Of a DNA stretch of 6,649 bases, positions 1 through 5,117 are shown one piece after another. The translations under genes were made by a program, and so were the position numbers. Source of the stretch: Clostridia bacterium. Its GTDB lineage: Bacteria; Bacillota; Clostridia; Oscillospirales; Acutalibacteraceae. Within the stretch, counting starts at the first letter, position 1; the number at the start of each line of letters is the position of its first letter. The notes beneath the pieces are model-generated. The model searched no databases, was not told where the DNA came from, and worked only from the letters and a program-made list of their open reading frames with translations. The stretch lies in NCBI GenBank assembly GCA_024404065.1, contig JAKSQR010000087.1:1-6649 (forward strand), read 5' to 3'.

Positions 1-507
1 ATTGAGCTTAAAAAGGATGTTTATCACATTCTGCCAGGCGGTGAATTTCTGATTGAATCCCTTATAGCTATGGGCATATCTATGGATAAATACAAAACCT
101 CTGAAATGGGCAAGGCTCTTAAAAGCGTTTTCCACGGCACAATGACCATTGATGAGAGTGTCAGCCTTGCAACTAAAGAAATTGGTGAAGTATTCAATTC
201 TCCTGTAAACTCAGCAGGGTCTGACAGCTACACAGGTTTCTTCGGCGATGAAATAGGTGTATGTCCGCTTTGTGGCGGCAATATTGTTCGCAGCCGCAGA
301 GCATATAGCTGCAGTAATTATAAAGAGAAAAACTGCCCATTTACTGTATGGATAAGGATGTGTGGCAGACCAATTCCCATTTCATCAGTAAGGCAGCTTA
401 TTGAGAATGGCAAAACTGAAAAGATAAACGGCTTTATCTCAAAGCAGGGCAAGGAGTTTTCCGCTGCTCTTAAGCTTGAAGAGGGCAAAGCAGTATTTGA
501 TTTTTAA
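1..507 (+). CDS. Topoisomerase C-terminal zinc-ribbon repeat protein (probable DNA topoisomerase III), 5'-truncated
   Basis: The frame is open from the first base to a TAA at 505-507, giving 168 visible residues with no start in the window, so this is the C-terminus of a longer protein. Visible residues 88-112 carry four cysteines spaced CX2C-X12-C-X7-C (VCPLCGG, YSCSNY, NCPFTVW). The tail ends in a GKTEKINGFISKQGK stretch and a GKAVFDF terminus. This pattern is the C-terminal zinc-binding repeat of many Firmicutes type IA topoisomerases of the TopB (topoisomerase III) kind, which relax or decatenate DNA. The helical stretch before it (about residues 20-66) would be the end of the topoisomerase core or a linker, but I see no catalytic motif because the toprim and active-site tyrosine regions lie outside the window. 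Other proteins, including some mobile-element proteins, also carry this repeat, so the enzyme name is an inference. A hairpin terminator follows nine bases after the stop. Confidence 0.7.
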   Translation: MELKKDVYHILPGGEFLIESLIAMGISMDKYKTSEMGKALKSVFHGTMTIDESVSLATKEIGEVFNSPVNSAGSDSYTGFFGDEIGVCPLCGGNIVRSRRAYSCSNYKEKNCPFTVWIRMCGRPIPISSVRQLIENGKTEKINGFISKQGKEFSAALKLEEGKAVFDF

Positions 508-515
508 TACATAAC

Positions 516-550
516 AGCAGACAGGCACAGCTTGTCTGCTCTTTTTATTT
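516..550 (+). terminator. Rho-independent terminator of the topoisomerase-like gene
   Basis: AGCAGACA at 516-523 pairs perfectly with TGTCTGCT at 533-540. Two more pairs inside (a G·U and a G-C) leave a CACAG loop. The run CTTTTTATTT follows directly at 541-550. It begins nine bases after the stop codon, so it should end transcription of the upstream gene and insulate the small membrane-protein gene. Confidence 0.88.
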
Positions 551-555
551 GACGG

Positions 556-588
556 GAAATAAATCTGTTTATTTCTTCAGAGAAGAAA
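556..588. repeat. Two overlapping, mutually exclusive inverted repeats
   Basis: GAAATAAA at 556-563 is matched by TTTATTTC at 568-575 (8 bp, 4-base loop). TTTCTTC at 572-578 is matched by GAAGAAA at 582-588 (7 bp, 3-base loop). They share bases 572-575, so only one can form at a time. They lie downstream of the terminator and upstream of the -10 box at 643. They may be a protein-binding region or simply A+T-rich DNA. Confidence 0.4.
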
Positions 589-642
589 AATACAACCCAT
601 TTATTCTCCGATAGAGTTATGTATTAAATCAAAAGGCTGAGC

Positions 643-648
643 TATAAT
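643..648 (+). promoter_or_regulatory. Candidate -10 box for the small membrane-protein gene
   Basis: This is a perfect TATAAT about 46 bases before the ATG at 694, giving a predicted leader of about 40 bases. No good -35 hexamer is present at the right distance; the best near matches around 617-625 are poor. The promoter may therefore be weak or activator-dependent, or the match may be chance in A+T-rich DNA. Confidence 0.5.
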
Positions 649-680
649 ATAGTCACAACAAAGATACAAACCATACGAAT

Positions 681-685
681 GGAGG
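681..685 (+). promoter_or_regulatory. Ribosome binding site that sets the start at 694
   Basis: GGAGG lies eight bases before the ATG at 694. An earlier in-frame ATG at 679 overlaps this site and has no Shine-Dalgarno sequence of its own at a workable distance, so 694 is the better start. Confidence 0.8.
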
Positions 686-693
686 AAATAGAT

Positions 694-864
694 ATGATTA
701 CACTTACATTTTTATTTATGTCAATTGTACTTGCAGTAGGTGTTGGCATTATGAAGCTTGCTTTTAAGCTTTTTGGTGGTGCAATTAAGCTGTTAGTACC
801 TGCAGTTGGATTTTTAGTACTTGTTGTTGCTGTTTTACTTCTCCCCGCAATGTTACTCTTTTAA
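694..864 (+). CDS. Small two-segment hydrophobic membrane protein, unknown function
   Basis: The product is 56 residues from the ATG at 694, chosen because a GGAGG sits eight bases upstream. It is almost entirely hydrophobic. A first membrane segment covers about residues 2-21. A short Lys-containing hinge (KLAFKLFGGAIK) covers about 22-33. A second membrane segment runs from about 34 to the C-terminus. No catalytic motif, cysteine or signal-peptidase site is visible. The gene has its own TATAAT box and is flanked by terminators on both sides, so it is probably a single-gene transcript. Similar-looking short membrane proteins are common in Clostridia and are mostly unannotated. I do not recognise a named family. 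A toxin-like hydrophobic peptide is possible, but no antisense RNA is evident. That it is a real gene rests on the ribosome binding site, the promoter-like box and the clean membrane topology. Confidence 0.72.
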   Translation: MITLTFLFMSIVLAVGVGIMKLAFKLFGGAIKLLVPAVGFLVLVVAVLLLPAMLLF

Positions 865-976
865 TATCTCCTTTTTAACTGAGTAATTATTTAGTCTTCA
901 TAGTTTTTCCTTTCTCCTTAAACATTTAATACACCTCAAAACATTCCTTCAAATTAAACAGCGCAACAAACAGAAA

Positions 977-1008
977 GGGCACTCCTTAGCGGAGTGCCCG
1001 ATTTTTAT
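977..1008. terminator. Hairpin terminator between convergent genes (probably bidirectional)
   Basis: GGGCACTCC at 977-985 pairs perfectly with GGAGTGCCC at 991-999 around a TTAGC loop. On the plus strand it is followed by GATTTTTATATT, a good T-tract for the small membrane gene. On the minus strand it is followed by TTTCTGTTTG, a weaker T-rich tail for the deacetylase operon, whose last stop codon is 11 bases upstream. The plus-strand T-tract runs up to the minus gene's stop codon, so spacing is very compact. Confidence 0.88.
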
Positions 1009-1009
1009 A

Positions 1010-1840
1010 TTATCTGAGTATTTCCCATCCTACTACTTCTATGCCATTATCCTTTGCTTTCTGAAGCAGGTCGCCGCTTTTAAGCAGCTCATATTCATAT
1101 ACCCGCTTTGTCCATGGTGATATTTTATCATCCACAGGCAGGGCAGGGTGCAGGAACATTTCCGTAACACCATCCTGCAGGTTATCAAGGCAATCAAGGT
1201 AGTAGCTTCTTATTACATCATAGCCGGTAATTTTATCCATACCCCATGGGTTGCTTATTAAATCATCCAGCATTTTTACATTTCGCTCTGTGCCTTTTTT
1301 TACTATCATTTGCTGAAGTGAGTAAACTGCTTTTGGCAGATTTCTGCCAAGCTGTCTTTCTATAAATCCTGCAGATTTTGGGAAGCGGTAAGGCAGATTG
1401 TATTTGCTGCAAAAGTCAAAGGCATCAATATAAAACCTGCGCATATTTATGCCATAAAGTGTACCGCAGTGATTATCTGCGTGGTCGGGGGTAATTCCAC
1501 GGGCTTTCATATAGTCATATTGTGCGCAAAGCTCATTAAATACGTCCTTACGCTTTGCACCGAAGGTAAGCTTTTTCTGGTCTGTAGGCAGGCCATCATT
1601 ACCACCTAATGATTTTGCATTTGTAAGGCTTTGCCACTTATCGTTTTCACTGTCTGAGTTAATTGTAAGATGCACACCTACGGAGTAATCACCTGTAAGG
1701 CTTTTGCATTCATCTGCCTTCGGGGCAACTGTCATAACAGATGTTGAGGTGATGAGCTTATTATTAAGCAGATAGGTTATAGCCTCATTTTGCTGTGGGT
1801 TATAACCGAAATCATCTGCATTTATTATTAAATATTTCAT
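1010..1840 (-). CDS. ChbG/YdjC-family carbohydrate deacetylase
   Basis: The product is 276 residues, slightly longer than E. coli ChbG (about 250). The family opening LIINADDFG places the Asp pair at residues 9-10. GVHLTI at 55-60 supplies a metal-binding His57, and DHADNHCG at 119-126 supplies His124. FLHPALP at 229-235 is the usual C-terminal His-Pro motif. Family members are metal-dependent deacetylases with a TIM-barrel-like fold. The best known removes an N-acetyl group from diacetylchitobiose. No signal peptide is present, so it acts in the cytosol, presumably on sugar brought in by the upstream transporter. Its ATG shares an ATGA overlap with the transporter stop, and no ribosome binding site is obvious upstream, so translation is probably coupled. 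It is the last gene of the operon. The substrate is inferred only from the family. Confidence 0.92.
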   Translation of the reverse strand: MKYLIINADDFGYNPQQNEAITYLLNNKLITSTSVMTVAPKADECKSLTGDYSVGVHLTINSDSENDKWQSLTNAKSLGGNDGLPTDQKKLTFGAKRKDVFNELCAQYDYMKARGITPDHADNHCGTLYGINMRRFYIDAFDFCSKYNLPYRFPKSAGFIERQLGRNLPKAVYSLQQMIVKKGTERNVKMLDDLISNPWGMDKITGYDVIRSYYLDCLDNLQDGVTEMFLHPALPVDDKISPWTKRVYEYELLKSGDLLQKAKDNGIEVVGWEILR

Positions 1841-3177
1841 AAGTCGGTTTCGTCAGCAGTTTCTTCTGCTTCAACAGCCTTCTTTTCCTCATTAAAGTGA
1901 AGGAACATAGCAAATACAGTAGCTACTACCATTGCTGCTGCAGGGAATACACAAAGAAGCACTTTTGATGCAAGGGCAGGGTTAGTGCCGGGATTTTCGC
2001 CACTTTCATAGCCAAAATACTTTGCAACCATCATAAGTGCAAAGGATACATAAAAGCCGTTAAGTCTGTTAAGCACACCACCAAGTGAGTTGATTATACC
2101 CTCACGCTTAATACCGTGACGGCGGTAGTCATCATCAACAATCTTTGCGCCGATACAGTCCATTGTTGCAAGGCAGGCAGCTACGCCGAAGCCTACAAAG
2201 CAGGCGATAATTGCAGCACCTACAAAGCTCTTTGCAAAGAAGAGGGGAACGAATGATATAGCCATAATTATAAAGCCACTGCGCCATACCTTCATAATAT
2301 CCCATTTCTTTACTATAAAGCTCCAGAGTACTATGCCTGCAACTGCTACTACAAGCACTGTGCCAAGCAAAATTGTGGTATATATGCCTTCTTTATTGAG
2401 AGTATATTTTGTGTAAAGGGGAATTGCCTGAGAAATAAGTGAGAATGCTGCTGAGTAGAATGCACCGCACATACCATAAATCCAGAATTTAGGGTTAGTA
2501 GCAAGGGCCCACATACTGCTGAAAAGCTCAGGCTTTTTAGCGCTTTTATCAACTTCAACAGGGTTTTCTCTGCAGCCCCAGAAGCAGTACATCATTACTA
2601 TAAGTGCAAGGATACCATAGATGATAGCTGTAAGCTGATAGCCAAGCTTGCCAGCAATAATAGGTGTAAGGGCAATTGATATTGCCATTGCAAAAAGCTG
2701 ACAAATCTGACGGAAGCTGTTTGTTTTTGCTCTCTCCTCATCTCTCTTAAAGAGCTCAGGGAAAAGGGCACCATAGTTTGCATTTACAAGGGAGTCAAGT
2801 GTACCTGTAAGTATGTACATCAGAAGCACATAGATATACATACGGGTGCTTGTGGGGTCTGCACCAAAGTATGCAGGCACATTAAAGAACATTATAAATG
2901 AAAGTACAAGCAGAGGAGTGCCTATTAAAAGCCAGGGTCTGCGTCTGCCCCATTTTGTGTGGGTGTTATCTGAAAGGAAGCCGTAAATGGGGTTATCAAT
3001 AGCGTCTACGATTGCATAAATTGCAAGGATTTTTGCGTAAAGCTTTACATCAAAGCCAAGGGTGTCTACATAGAATGCGAGGGCAAAGCTTTTGAACATG
3101 TTTATGGGGATTGATGTGCCAAACATGGCAAAGCCATAGCGTGCAGGCTTTACTTTGTTTAATGTGTTATCAGGCAT
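1837..3177 (-). CDS. GPH-family (MelB-like) sugar:cation symporter
   Basis: The product is 446 residues with about twelve hydrophobic membrane segments, the usual size for the glycoside-pentoside-hexuronide:cation symporter family within the MFS. The signature DAIDNPIYGFLSDNTHTKWG followed by RRRPWLLIG spans about residues 58-86, the cytoplasmic loop after helix 2. A second family-like stretch, IVDDDYRRHGIKREG (about 346-360), lies in the C-terminal half. The tail (about 429-446) is acidic and cytoplasmic. In E. coli MelB the cation-site acids are Asp55 and Asp59. Here Asp58 aligns with the first, but Asn62 aligns with the second, with an Asp at 61, so coupling may differ. A perfect AAGGAGG at 3185-3191 lies seven bases before the ATG. 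The start overlaps the preceding stop by one base (TAATG), and the stop overlaps the deacetylase start. It likely imports an oligosaccharide or modified sugar for the two flanking hydrolases. Confidence 0.93.
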   Translation of the reverse strand: MPDNTLNKVKPARYGFAMFGTSIPINMFKSFALAFYVDTLGFDVKLYAKILAIYAIVDAIDNPIYGFLSDNTHTKWGRRRPWLLIGTPLLVLSFIMFFNVPAYFGADPTSTRMYIYVLLMYILTGTLDSLVNANYGALFPELFKRDEERAKTNSFRQICQLFAMAISIALTPIIAGKLGYQLTAIIYGILALIVMMYCFWGCRENPVEVDKSAKKPELFSSMWALATNPKFWIYGMCGAFYSAAFSLISQAIPLYTKYTLNKEGIYTTILLGTVLVVAVAGIVLWSFIVKKWDIMKVWRSGFIIMAISFVPLFFAKSFVGAAIIACFVGFGVAACLATMDCIGAKIVDDDYRRHGIKREGIINSLGGVLNRLNGFYVSFALMMVAKYFGYESGENPGTNPALASKVLLCVFPAAAMVVATVFAMFLHFNEEKKAVEAEETADETDL

Positions 3178-4418
3178 TATTTTTCCTCCTTAAAATAAAT
3201 GGGATTGGAAACGGCAAGAATCCTGCCCATTTTGTTTGTGATTTTTATGTATGCAAATTTTACTTTGGTAAGCTTTATGCTTCCCCTTGATATCAGATTT
3301 TCGCCTGTGCTTGTTACAAGAGTAATATTGCAGGGCTTATCATATTTTACACTTACATCAAGGCTTGTGTTTTTATCATAAACCGCAGTGCCACCCATAG
3401 GAGTATCACCATAGTAAAGGTTTATTACAGGGCCGTCTTTGCCGTAAGCCACATAAGCTTTGCCCTTCTTTATACCATCAAGTATATCCTCTGCACTTGG
3501 TGATGAGGAATAAACTGCAGTTACAGGGTTGCCGATTTTTGAAAAGCCCTTTGGTGAGTGGTAGTCAGAGCCGCCTACAATAGGTATCTGCTTGCCCTTA
3601 TTGAGCAATTCAGTCCAGTATGCTAAGCCGTCTATGTTTGATGGACGCATAGGTCCATTCCATATTTCCATCATATCAAAGGCATCATCATCCTCCCATA
3701 AGTAAGGGCAGAAATGGTCTTTGGGATGGTTTACGCTTATTACGGCACCCATACTGCGTGCATTGTTTATAAGTGTATTCATTTCCTCCTTTGTGTTTGC
3801 TATAAAGCTGTTTTCAAAGGGGGCAGCCACACCAAAGAAATTCATGTGGCCCTTGTAATGTGTCCACTCAACTGCAGGCACAAAGGTAAAATCATCCACC
3901 TGAGGCAGGTTATAGTTAAGGGCATAGTTATTATGGTTTGCAAGGCCAACAAAATCCAGACCCTTTTCCTTTGCCATTTTTGCAATTTCAAAGGCATCAT
4001 ACTTGCCGTCTGAAGCATCAGAGTGAATGTGTAAATCACCAAACAGGAGCTTTTCACCCTCATACTCAAAATCTATGGTGTAGGTAACCTCTACACCCTC
4101 AGGCACTACATGGTATGCACCTACAAGTATCTGCCACGTGCCTGCATTTATTTTTTGCCTTTTGTATCCGTTAGTGGAGGAATATTGACCCACGCTTATT
4201 TTGCTGTGGGCGCTGCCACTCCAGCCTAAAAATCTGCCCTTTTCATCACTGAGACCTATATCAATGCAGTTAGTGGGTTTTAAGTCACTCATAAAGCCCT
4301 TTGTGGGCCTGAGGTAGTCATAGGCAACAGTTACCTTTATTACATTTTCAGGCACTTCAAAGTCTACTGCGTAGTAGGTGCCCTCCTTATCCTTTGTAAC
4401 AGTGTGCTTTAATACCAT
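3177..4418 (-). CDS. PHP-domain metallohydrolase, CehA/McbA-like, cytosolic
   Basis: The product is 413 residues from the ATG at 4418. An in-frame ATG at 4460 would add 14 residues, but it falls in the predicted promoter and lacks a ribosome binding site. Residues 1-120 look like an all-beta N-terminal domain. The PHP domain runs about 126-330: GDLHIHSDASDG (His130, His132, Asp137), ANHNN (His162), VEWTHYKGHMNFFG (Glu184, His191), VNHPKDH (His231) and GGSDYHSP (Asp285, His287). Together these supply a full set of PHP-type metal ligands. The usual TDHN motif reads ANHN here, but its His is kept. Residues about 331-413 form a beta-rich C-terminal region. Family members include carbaryl hydrolase CehA and many uncharacterised esterase-, amidase- or phosphoesterase-like enzymes. 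With no signal peptide, it should act on imported substrate. It is the first gene of the operon with a GPH symporter and a YdjC deacetylase. The exact bond cleaved cannot be read from the sequence. Confidence 0.88.
   Translation of the reverse strand: MVLKHTVTKDKEGTYYAVDFEVPENVIKVTVAYDYLRPTKGFMSDLKPTNCIDIGLSDEKGRFLGWSGSAHSKISVGQYSSTNGYKRQKINAGTWQILVGAYHVVPEGVEVTYTIDFEYEGEKLLFGDLHIHSDASDGKYDAFEIAKMAKEKGLDFVGLANHNNYALNYNLPQVDDFTFVPAVEWTHYKGHMNFFGVAAPFENSFIANTKEEMNTLINNARSMGAVISVNHPKDHFCPYLWEDDDAFDMMEIWNGPMRPSNIDGLAYWTELLNKGKQIPIVGGSDYHSPKGFSKIGNPVTAVYSSSPSAEDILDGIKKGKAYVAYGKDGPVINLYYGDTPMGGTAVYDKNTSLDVSVKYDKPCNITLVTSTGENLISRGSIKLTKVKFAYIKITNKMGRILAVSNPIYFKEEK
3185..3191 (-). promoter_or_regulatory. 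Strong ribosome binding site of the symporter gene, inside the PHP gene
   Basis: AAGGAGG on the minus strand sits seven bases before the symporter ATG and within the last codons of the upstream PHP gene. It allows independent initiation in addition to coupling through the TAATG junction. Confidence 0.85.
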
Positions 4419-4423
4419 AAATG

Positions 4424-4428
4424 CCTCC
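4424..4428 (-). promoter_or_regulatory. Ribosome binding site that sets the PHP gene start at 4418
   Basis: GGAGG on the minus strand lies five bases before the ATG at 4418. The longer frame starting at 4460 would translate through this site and through the -10 box, so 4418 is preferred. Confidence 0.8.
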
Positions 4429-4458
4429 ATAATATTGACATTATACTTATAATATACC

Positions 4459-4486
4459 ATTATATAAAAGAAATGTAAATTTACAA
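4459..4486 (-). promoter_or_regulatory. Candidate promoter of the PHP-symporter-deacetylase operon
   Basis: On the minus strand, TTGTAA (4481-4486) and TATAAT (4459-4464) are separated by 16 bases. This predicts a transcript start near 4452 and a leader of about 34 bases. A second TATAAT at 4440-4445 with a TTTATA 17 bases upstream (4463-4468) is an alternative, but its leader would be only about 15 bases. The -35 element overlaps the palindrome at 4474-4485. Confidence 0.55.
4474..4485. promoter_or_regulatory. Perfect 12-bp palindrome, candidate operator
   Basis: TGTAAATTTACA is perfectly self-complementary. The symmetry extends to 18 bases (4471-4488) with one mismatched pair. It overlaps the best -35 candidate of the minus-strand operon, where a bound repressor would block RNA polymerase. 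It also lies about 45 bases upstream of the sigma gene -10 box. No regulator gene for it is visible in the window. Confidence 0.5.
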
Positions 4487-4528
4487 TTATGCTATTTTTG
4501 TTGCGAATACATTTCTAAGCTTTTTGCG

Positions 4529-4534
4529 TATAAT
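4529..4534 (+). promoter_or_regulatory. Candidate -10 box of the sigma-factor operon
   Basis: A perfect TATAAT lies 34 bases before the ATG at 4569, with a predicted transcript start near 4541. No -35 hexamer fits at 15-19 bases; TTGCGA at 4501-4506 is 22 bases away. The gene may instead use an activator or an ECF-type promoter that I cannot identify by eye. Confidence 0.45.
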
Positions 4535-4537
4535 AGG

Positions 4538-4553
4538 TGAAAGAAGTCTTTCA
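4538..4553. promoter_or_regulatory. 16-bp dyad at the sigma operon transcription start
   Basis: TGAAAGA (4538-4544) and TCTTTCA (4547-4553) are exact inverted repeats with a two-base spacer. The element covers the predicted transcript start and ends just before the ribosome binding site. It could be a repressor operator or, in RNA, a short leader hairpin with its inner pairs open. Confidence 0.45.
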
Positions 4554-4554
4554 G

Positions 4555-4561
4555 AAAGGAG
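4555..4561 (+). promoter_or_regulatory. Ribosome binding site that sets the sigma gene start at 4569
   Basis: AAAGGAG lies seven bases before the ATG at 4569. An upstream in-frame ATG at 4524 would lie before the -10 box and have no ribosome binding site, so it is rejected. Confidence 0.8.
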
Positions 4562-4568
4562 AGAATCC

Positions 4569-5117
4569 ATGGATAACGGTGCAAGTAGCTACCTCCGTTT
4601 TCTCAAGGGTGACGATAATGCCCTTGCCGAAATAATAAATGAATACTCTGATGGGCTTATAATTTACCTTAATACCATTACTGCAAACTATGCTGATGCG
4701 CAGGACAGCGCAGAGGATACCTTTGTAAAGCTGGTTACCAAAAAGCCGAAATATAACGGCAAAGCAACATTTAAGACCTGGCTTTATACCATAGGCAGGC
4801 ACGTAGCTGTGGATAATATGCGCAAAAAGTACAGGCATCACGAAATAATAGGGGAAAGTACAGATACAGACTATATAAATTTAGAGAATGAATTTATTCG
4901 TGATGAGGATAATAAGCTGCTGCATAAAGCAATAAAATCCCTTAGTGCCGAATACAGACAGGTGCTTTATTTAACCTACTTTGAGGGTATGACCGCAGGC
5001 GAGGTATCTGCAGTAATAGGCAAAAGCAGTAAAGCCACACAGAGTTTAATATTCCGTGCAAGGCAGGCTCTTAAAAAACAGTTGGAAAGGGATGGCTTTG
5101 AATATGAAAACTCATGA
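4569..5117 (+). CDS. ECF-type RNA polymerase sigma factor (sigma-70 family)
   Basis: The product is 182 residues from the ATG at 4569, a typical size for an extracytoplasmic-function sigma factor. Region 2 spans about residues 7-90, with the DAQDSAEDTFVKL core-binding helix (43-55) and ATFKTWLYTIGRHVAVDNMR (66-85), the -10 recognition part. Region 4 spans about 113-175, with LSAEYRQVLYLTYFEGMTAG and a helix-turn-helix at about 141-165 (AGEVSAVIGKSSKATQSLIF), which contacts the -35 element. The sigma-70 region 3 is absent, as expected. The next gene starts 14 bases before this stop and encodes a membrane protein, the usual arrangement for a sigma factor held by a membrane-bound regulator. The dyad at 4538-4553 and the TATAAT at 4529 may control it. 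Whether it drives its own promoter cannot be shown here. Confidence 0.93.
   Translation: MDNGASSYLRFLKGDDNALAEIINEYSDGLIIYLNTITANYADAQDSAEDTFVKLVTKKPKYNGKATFKTWLYTIGRHVAVDNMRKKYRHHEIIGESTDTDYINLENEFIRDEDNKLLHKAIKSLSAEYRQVLYLTYFEGMTAGEVSAVIGKSSKATQSLIFRARQALKKQLERDGFEYENS

Noticed and set aside
878..895. Imperfect hairpin just after the small membrane gene
   Set aside because: The stem is A+T-rich and needs two G·T pairs, with no clear T-tract at its base. The much stronger hairpin at 977-999 is the likely terminator.
2349..2783. Two short minus-strand frames (2349-2558 and 2598-2783) inside the symporter gene
   Set aside because: They are out-of-frame shadows of a 12-segment transporter with clear family motifs, without ribosome binding sites.
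3199..3381. Plus-strand frame of 60 codons opposite the 3' end of the PHP gene
   Set aside because: It is antisense to the beta-rich C-terminal coding region and lacks start signals.
3714..4013. Open frame of 99 codons on the plus strand opposite the PHP gene
   Set aside because: It is fully antisense to the well-supported PHP metal-ligand motifs, has no ribosome binding site and its Cys/His-rich translation reflects the reverse complement of that gene.
3842..4069. Minus-strand frame of 75 codons inside the PHP gene
   Set aside because: It is an out-of-frame shadow across the PHP active-site motifs.
4501..4534. TTGCGA and TATAAT as a standard promoter for the sigma operon
   Set aside because: The spacer is 22 bases, too long for ordinary sigma-70 recognition, so only the -10 box is reported.
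4548..4558. CTTTC-A-GAAAG pairing that could hide the sigma gene ribosome binding site
   Set aside because: The loop would be a single base, so a hairpin with the full stem cannot form; only about three pairs would remain.
4551..4841. Open frame of 96 codons on the minus strand opposite the sigma gene
   Set aside because: It overlaps the sigma factor region 2 coding sequence and its ribosome binding site, and its translation resembles no protein family.
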